Source of the DNA: an uncultured Lachnospiraceae bacterium | GTDB lineage: Bacteria > Bacillota_A > Clostridia > Lachnospirales > Lachnospiraceae | Reading direction: 5' to 3' | DNA: 64,000 nucleotides | Assembly (NCBI GenBank): GCA_910577835.1 | Contig: CAJTOU010000015.1 | Span: 7,425 to 71,424, forward strand | In this document: positions 63,789 through 64,000 of the stretch, in pieces | Layout of the letters: every line of letters begins with the position of its first letter | How positions within the stretch are numbered: position 1 is the first letter of the stretch | Made by a program: the position numbers and the translations under genes | Notes under the pieces: generated by a model | The model's input: only the letters and a program-made list of their open reading frames with translations | The model's database searches: none | Told to the model about the DNA's origin: nothing

Positions 63789-63866
63789 ATTTTTGGCAGT
63801 CTGTTTGTATGTAAAGGAAAATTGCGCAGGGCAAAATAAAAAATCAAAATAAAAGAAAAAAATATA

Positions 63867-63895
63867 TTGACAAATTTTCAAATTACTGGTAAAAT
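63867..63895 (+). promoter_or_regulatory. Promoter of tRNA-Phe
   Basis: Consensus TTGACA (63867-63872), 17 bp, TAAAAT (63890-63895), 30 bp before the tRNA. Confidence 0.85.
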
Positions 63896-63924
63896 ACCAT
63901 TTGTGTTTCGGTGAACGCCGACAA

Positions 63925-63997
<73 letters not shown>

Positions 63998-64000
63998 TTT

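Overview
The window is a low-GC, AT-rich-spacer chromosome segment that fits a Gram-positive anaerobe of the class Clostridia, most probably family Lachnospiraceae. Reasons: strong AGGAGG-type ribosome binding sites, GlgC plus GlgD glycogen enzymes, SpoVG, the DnaD/DnaI primosome pair, an S-box (SAM-I) leader on metK, a phosphoketolase, and many Lachnospiraceae-type small accessory proteins. This assignment is inference from gene content; no 16S gene is present.

Layout. (1) 1-7,360: the cut-off end of an AraC-type regulator, then a nucleoside/purine salvage operon: purine nucleoside phosphorylase, guanine deaminase, Crp/Fnr-type regulator, phosphopentomutase, CNT nucleoside transporter, deoxyribose-phosphate aldolase, closed by a clear terminator. 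Its promoter has a palindrome at about -41.5, the place for an activator of the Crp/Fnr class. (2) 7,383-10,300: small accessory genes, an eroded ORF and a lipoprotein, bounded by a short near-identical direct repeat. (3) 10,315-16,742: malQ, gdpP (c-di-AMP phosphodiesterase), rplI, dnaB and a MerR-type regulator, with a perfect 36-bp tandem duplication after dnaB. (4) 16,828-17,370: a small ferredoxin preceded by a 217-bp element that looks like an IS605/TnpB right end and guide RNA (omega RNA) without any transposase or TnpB gene. (5) 17,466-23,000: asparaginase, class A PBP, chemotaxis receptor. (6) 23,077-30,769, minus strand: phosphoketolase, prs, dnaI, dnaD, murC, with a cluster of DnaA boxes between dnaD and murC. 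(7) 30,992-33,956: glgC-glgD behind a structured leader, then spoVG. (8) 33,987-38,745, minus: mfd, pth, pgsA. (9) 39,148-45,021: unknown exported protein, murA, MscS channel, an orphan Cas6-family protein, SAM riboswitch and metK. (10) 45,071-52,130: accessory block with a sigma-like protein lacking region 4, orphan ABC ATPase, SPFH plus ribbon-helix-helix pair, S41-like peptidase, winged-helix regulator with duplicated operators, and a broken PIN toxin-antitoxin remnant. (11) 52,358-63,788: a five-domain response regulator (REC-GGDEF-EAL-REC-GGDEF), the complete atpBEFHAGDC operon, a 161-bp palindromic repeat, and a membrane diguanylate cyclase. (12) 63,925-63,997: tRNA-Phe.

How the parts work together: regions 1 and 6 share pentose chemistry. 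Nucleosides are cut by PNP, pentose phosphates are handled by DeoB and DeoC, and phosphoketolase and Prs draw on pentose/hexose phosphates. MalQ and GlgCD handle alpha-glucans. Second messengers recur: GdpP for c-di-AMP, and two proteins with intact GGDEF motifs plus one EAL domain for c-di-GMP. The most unusual items are the TnpB-less omega-RNA element, the orphan Cas6, the DnaA boxes upstream of the primosome genes, the switch-like glgC leader and the sigma factor without region 4. All functional statements come from reading the sequence; no database search was run.
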